This document shows positions 12,708-14,526 of a stretch of DNA of 14,526 nucleotides, in pieces. Position 1 is the stretch's first letter. Each line of letters starts with the position of its first letter. The DNA is taken from the NCBI GenBank assembly GCA_903891395.1, contig CAITEM010000355.1, positions 1 to 14,526 on the forward strand, read 5' to 3'. The notes beneath the pieces were generated by a model. It searched no databases. It had not been told where the DNA came from and saw only the letters and a list, made by a program, of their open reading frames with translations. This stretch comes from an uncultured Hyphomicrobiales bacterium (lineage in GTDB: Bacteria > Pseudomonadota > Alphaproteobacteria > Rhizobiales > Xanthobacteraceae). Made by a program: the position numbers and the translations under genes.

Positions 12708-13640
12708 ATGCCTCAGCCCCAGATCATCACCCTCGAAGAACATTTCACATCGCCGAAACTCAAGGCGCTGCGGGGCGAGAAGGACTCACCCGTTCAACGC
12801 AAGCTGGACGATCTCGGCGAGCTGCGCATCGCCGAGATGGACGCGGCCGGCATCGATCTACAGGTGATTTCCGAGAATAACCCGGCGACGCAAAATCTCG
12901 ACGCCGAGACTGCAGTAAAGCTGGCGCGCGAGTCGAACGACATCTTGCACGAAGCGGTAAGGGCGCATCCGACGCGCTTTGCCGCCTTTGCCACCTTGCC
13001 GACGCCGGATCCGAAGGCTGCCGCGGCCGAACTCGAACGTTGTATCGACAAACTCGGCTTCAAGGGCGCCATGATCATGGGGTTGACCCATGGCCGCTTC
13101 ATGGACGACAGGCAGTTTTGGCCGATCTTCGAGCGCGCCGCCAAGCTTGACGTGCCGGTGTATATTCACCCGACGCCGCCGATGCAGGTGGTGCAGGACG
13201 CCTGGTTCAAGGAATATCCGGCGCTGGCGGTGGCACCGCTCGGCTTCACGCTTGAGACTTTGACGCACACCGTGCGGCTCGTGGTCAGCGGCCTGTTCGA
13301 TGAATTCCCCTCCCTCAAGATCATCGTCGGGCATCTCGGCGAGACCATGCCGTATCTGATGTGGCGGACGAATTACCTGGTGACGGAGCGCATGAAGATG
13401 CCGCGCGCTTTCGCCGATTATTACCGCGAACATTTCTGGCTGACGACCAGCGGCTCGTTTTCCGATCCGGCGCTGACCTGCGCCATCGCCGAAATGGGCG
13501 TCGGCCGCATTCTGTTTTCGGTCGACTGGCCGTTCATGCCGAATGTGCCGGGCAGGCAATGGCTGGACGCCGCGCCGCTCGCCGAACAGGATCGCGCATT
13601 GATCTTCGGCGGCAATGCGCGCAAATTGCTGAAAATATAA
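12708..13640 (+). CDS. amidohydrolase family protein, hydroxybenzoate decarboxylase-like (ACMSD superfamily)
   Basis: A 310-residue TIM-barrel protein closely patterned on gamma-resorcylate and 2,3-dihydroxybenzoate decarboxylases, which remove the carboxyl group of hydroxybenzoates without oxygen. The metal site is recognisable: Glu10 and His12 in LEEHF, His154 in YIHP, and Asp273 in FSVDWPF. His209 in VGHLGE is the expected catalytic histidine. TTSGSFSDP and the ending GGNARKLLKI are also family-typical. The ATG at 12708 gives the conserved N-terminus; GGAG is only one base from it, unusually close, so translation may be coupled to the dioxygenase gene 10 bases upstream. Together the two genes suggest decarboxylation of a dihydroxybenzoate followed by ring opening. 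The substrate is inferred, not shown. Confidence 0.88.
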   Translation: MPQPQIITLEEHFTSPKLKALRGEKDSPVQRKLDDLGELRIAEMDAAGIDLQVISENNPATQNLDAETAVKLARESNDILHEAVRAHPTRFAAFATLPTPDPKAAAAELERCIDKLGFKGAMIMGLTHGRFMDDRQFWPIFERAAKLDVPVYIHPTPPMQVVQDAWFKEYPALAVAPLGFTLETLTHTVRLVVSGLFDEFPSLKIIVGHLGETMPYLMWRTNYLVTERMKMPRAFADYYREHFWLTTSGSFSDPALTCAIAEMGVGRILFSVDWPFMPNVPGRQWLDAAPLAEQDRALIFGGNARKLLKI

Positions 13641-13656
13641 ACCTGAGCGCAGTCGT

Positions 13657-14406
13657 TCAGCGCTTGCGCGTCATGAAGGCCGTGAAAGCGGCCTGCGCTT
13701 CGGCCGATTGCAGCCGCGCCTTGAATTCCTCGGCCTCTTCGTCGACGCGCGCCACGATTTCGTCAAGCACGCCGCGCATGAGGCGGCGCGACGCGAGCAC
13801 GGCTTGCGGCGGCAGGGCAGAGATGTGCCGCGCGGCTTTCATGGCGTCGGCTTCGACGGTGTCAGGGGCTGCTATCACGTTGATCAGGCCCGCGGCTTTG
13901 GCCTCATCGGCGTTCAACGGCTTGCCCATTACCAGCAGCGAGAAGGCGCGTGCGTGACCCATCAGCCGCGCTGCGATCAAGCTGGAGGCCGCTTCGGGCA
14001 CCAGACCGAGGCTGACAAAAGGTGTCGAAAACTTCGCTTCGGTGCTGGCAACGATGTGATCGCAATGCATCAGCATGGTGGTGCCGACACCGACGGCATT
14101 GCCCTGGACGGCGGCGACCAGCGGCATTTCACAGCGCGCCAGCGCTTTGAGAAAGCGCAGGATCGGTACGCCCAATGCGCCGCCGCTCATCGCCGCCTGA
14201 AGGAAATCGCCGATGTCGTTGCCGGCGCAGAACACCGTCGGCGCGCCGCCGATCAGCAGGCAGCGGATATCGGCCGCCGGCGCCGTTTCAATCCCTTCCG
14301 CCATGGTGTCGTACATCGCCATGGTCAGCGCATTCTTTTTCTCCGGCCGGTTCATGCGAATGGTGCGAACCGGGCCGTCGTCGGTGACGGTGACGAGATC
14401 GGTCAT
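13657..14406 (-). CDS. enoyl-CoA hydratase/isomerase family protein (isomerase-type crotonase)
   Basis: A 249-residue crotonase-fold protein acting on an acyl-CoA thioester. The oxyanion-hole regions are present (FCAGNDIGDF at 59-68 and QGNAVGVGT at 101-109). The two glutamates used for hydration in rat enoyl-CoA hydratase (144 and 164) are replaced here by Thr110 and Phe130. Glu138 in LVPEAASS occupies the place of the single catalytic acid of delta3,delta2-enoyl-CoA isomerases and PaaG-like enzymes. An isomerase role is therefore more likely than hydratase. AAGGA on the minus strand nine bases before the ATG supports the start. It converges on the amidohydrolase gene with 16 bases between and lies downstream of the ntrX-like gene beyond a palindromic repeat. 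Confidence 0.92.
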   Translation of the reverse strand: MTDLVTVTDDGPVRTIRMNRPEKKNALTMAMYDTMAEGIETAPAADIRCLLIGGAPTVFCAGNDIGDFLQAAMSGGALGVPILRFLKALARCEMPLVAAVQGNAVGVGTTMLMHCDHIVASTEAKFSTPFVSLGLVPEAASSLIAARLMGHARAFSLLVMGKPLNADEAKAAGLINVIAAPDTVEADAMKAARHISALPPQAVLASRRLMRGVLDEIVARVDEEAEEFKARLQSAEAQAAFTAFMTRKR

Positions 14407-14420
14407 GCCATTTTTTCCTT

Positions 14421-14469
14421 GCGCATGATCTTATCCGAAAACCGGTTCCCACTTTTCGGGATCATGCGC
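14421..14469. repeat. 49-base palindromic intergenic repeat (GCATGATC type)
   Basis: GCGCATGATC at 14421-14430 pairs perfectly with GATCATGCGC at 14460-14469. An inner 7-bp stem, CCGAAAA at 14435-14441 with TTTTCGG at 14453-14459, encloses the loop CCGGTTCCCAC, with a TTAT bulge on the left side. The motif is, from memory, one of the commonest intergenic repeats of Bradyrhizobium and relatives. Its right end shares one base with the ntrX-like stop codon, and its left end abuts the crotonase ribosome binding site. Confidence 0.85.
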
Positions 14470-14526
14470 TACCCAATCCCCAGCGCCTTGAGCTTGCGAT
14501 GTAGTGCCGAGCGTTCCATGCCGACG
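14469..14526 (-). CDS. ntrX: C-terminal end of an NtrX-like sigma-54-dependent response regulator (partial)
   Basis: Only the last 18 codons and the stop are inside the window. They encode VGMERSALHRKLKALGIG, the recognition helix and tail of the Fis-type helix-turn-helix that ends NtrX, the response regulator partner of NtrY in nitrogen and redox control in alphaproteobacteria. The match GMERSALHRKLKALG is characteristic, but so little sequence is present that another NtrC-family regulator cannot be excluded. In many relatives hfq follows ntrX closely; here a palindromic repeat and a crotonase gene follow instead. Confidence 0.65.
   Translation of the reverse strand, partial: VGMERSALHRKLKALGIG

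Noticed and set aside
14421..14469. GGAAC on the minus strand within the palindromic repeat, as a possible EcfG -35 element for the crotonase gene
   Set aside because: No CGTT-like -10 element occurs 16-17 bases downstream, and the GGAAC belongs to the repeat loop consensus.

Overview
The window is a GC-rich chromosomal segment from an alphaproteobacterium. It most likely belongs to the Hyphomicrobiales, in the Bradyrhizobiaceae/Xanthobacteraceae neighbourhood. The evidence is the style of the proteins, the xseB-dxs-tlyA gene order, a DUF1194 von Willebrand protein, several TTG starts, an NtrX-like C-terminus at the right edge, and three kinds of palindromic intergenic repeat of the sort common in that group. 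It looks like ordinary core and accessory chromosome. I see no insertion sequence, phage gene, CRISPR array, tRNA or rRNA, and no gene-free stretch longer than about 110 bases.

Left part (1-4659): a 5'-truncated ribB gene whose C-terminal GTP cyclohydrolase II-like domain has lost its metal-binding cysteines. It is followed by a secreted DUF1194 protein with a metal-ion-dependent adhesion site. Facing it is an RNA uracil-C5 methyltransferase with an iron-sulfur motif; a double palindromic repeat fills the gap between the two stop codons. A MATE transporter lies upstream of the methyltransferase on the same strand.

Middle part (4768-8080): tlyA (rRNA 2'-O-methyltransferase), dxs (isoprenoid precursor synthesis) and xseB (exonuclease VII small subunit), all on the minus strand. 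A very basic 61-residue DUF6496 protein is set between tlyA and dxs in the opposite orientation. Its upstream region carries a candidate EcfG-type (general stress) promoter and a perfect 9-bp dyad that ends just before the ribosome binding site.

Right part (8141-14526): two divergent short-chain dehydrogenases (SDRs), an HDAC-family deacetylase and an HSDL2-like SDR. A compact two-gene unit follows, encoding a VOC ring-cleaving dioxygenase and an amidohydrolase of the hydroxybenzoate decarboxylase type; together they could decarboxylate and open an aromatic ring. Then come a crotonase that lacks both hydratase glutamates but keeps an isomerase-type one, and the last 18 codons of an ntrX-like response regulator. 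A 49-base palindromic repeat fills the space from the ntrX stop codon to the crotonase ribosome binding site.

No clearly new multi-gene system is visible. The best leads are the dioxygenase/decarboxylase pair, the DUF6496 control region, and the precise fit of the repeats between genes.
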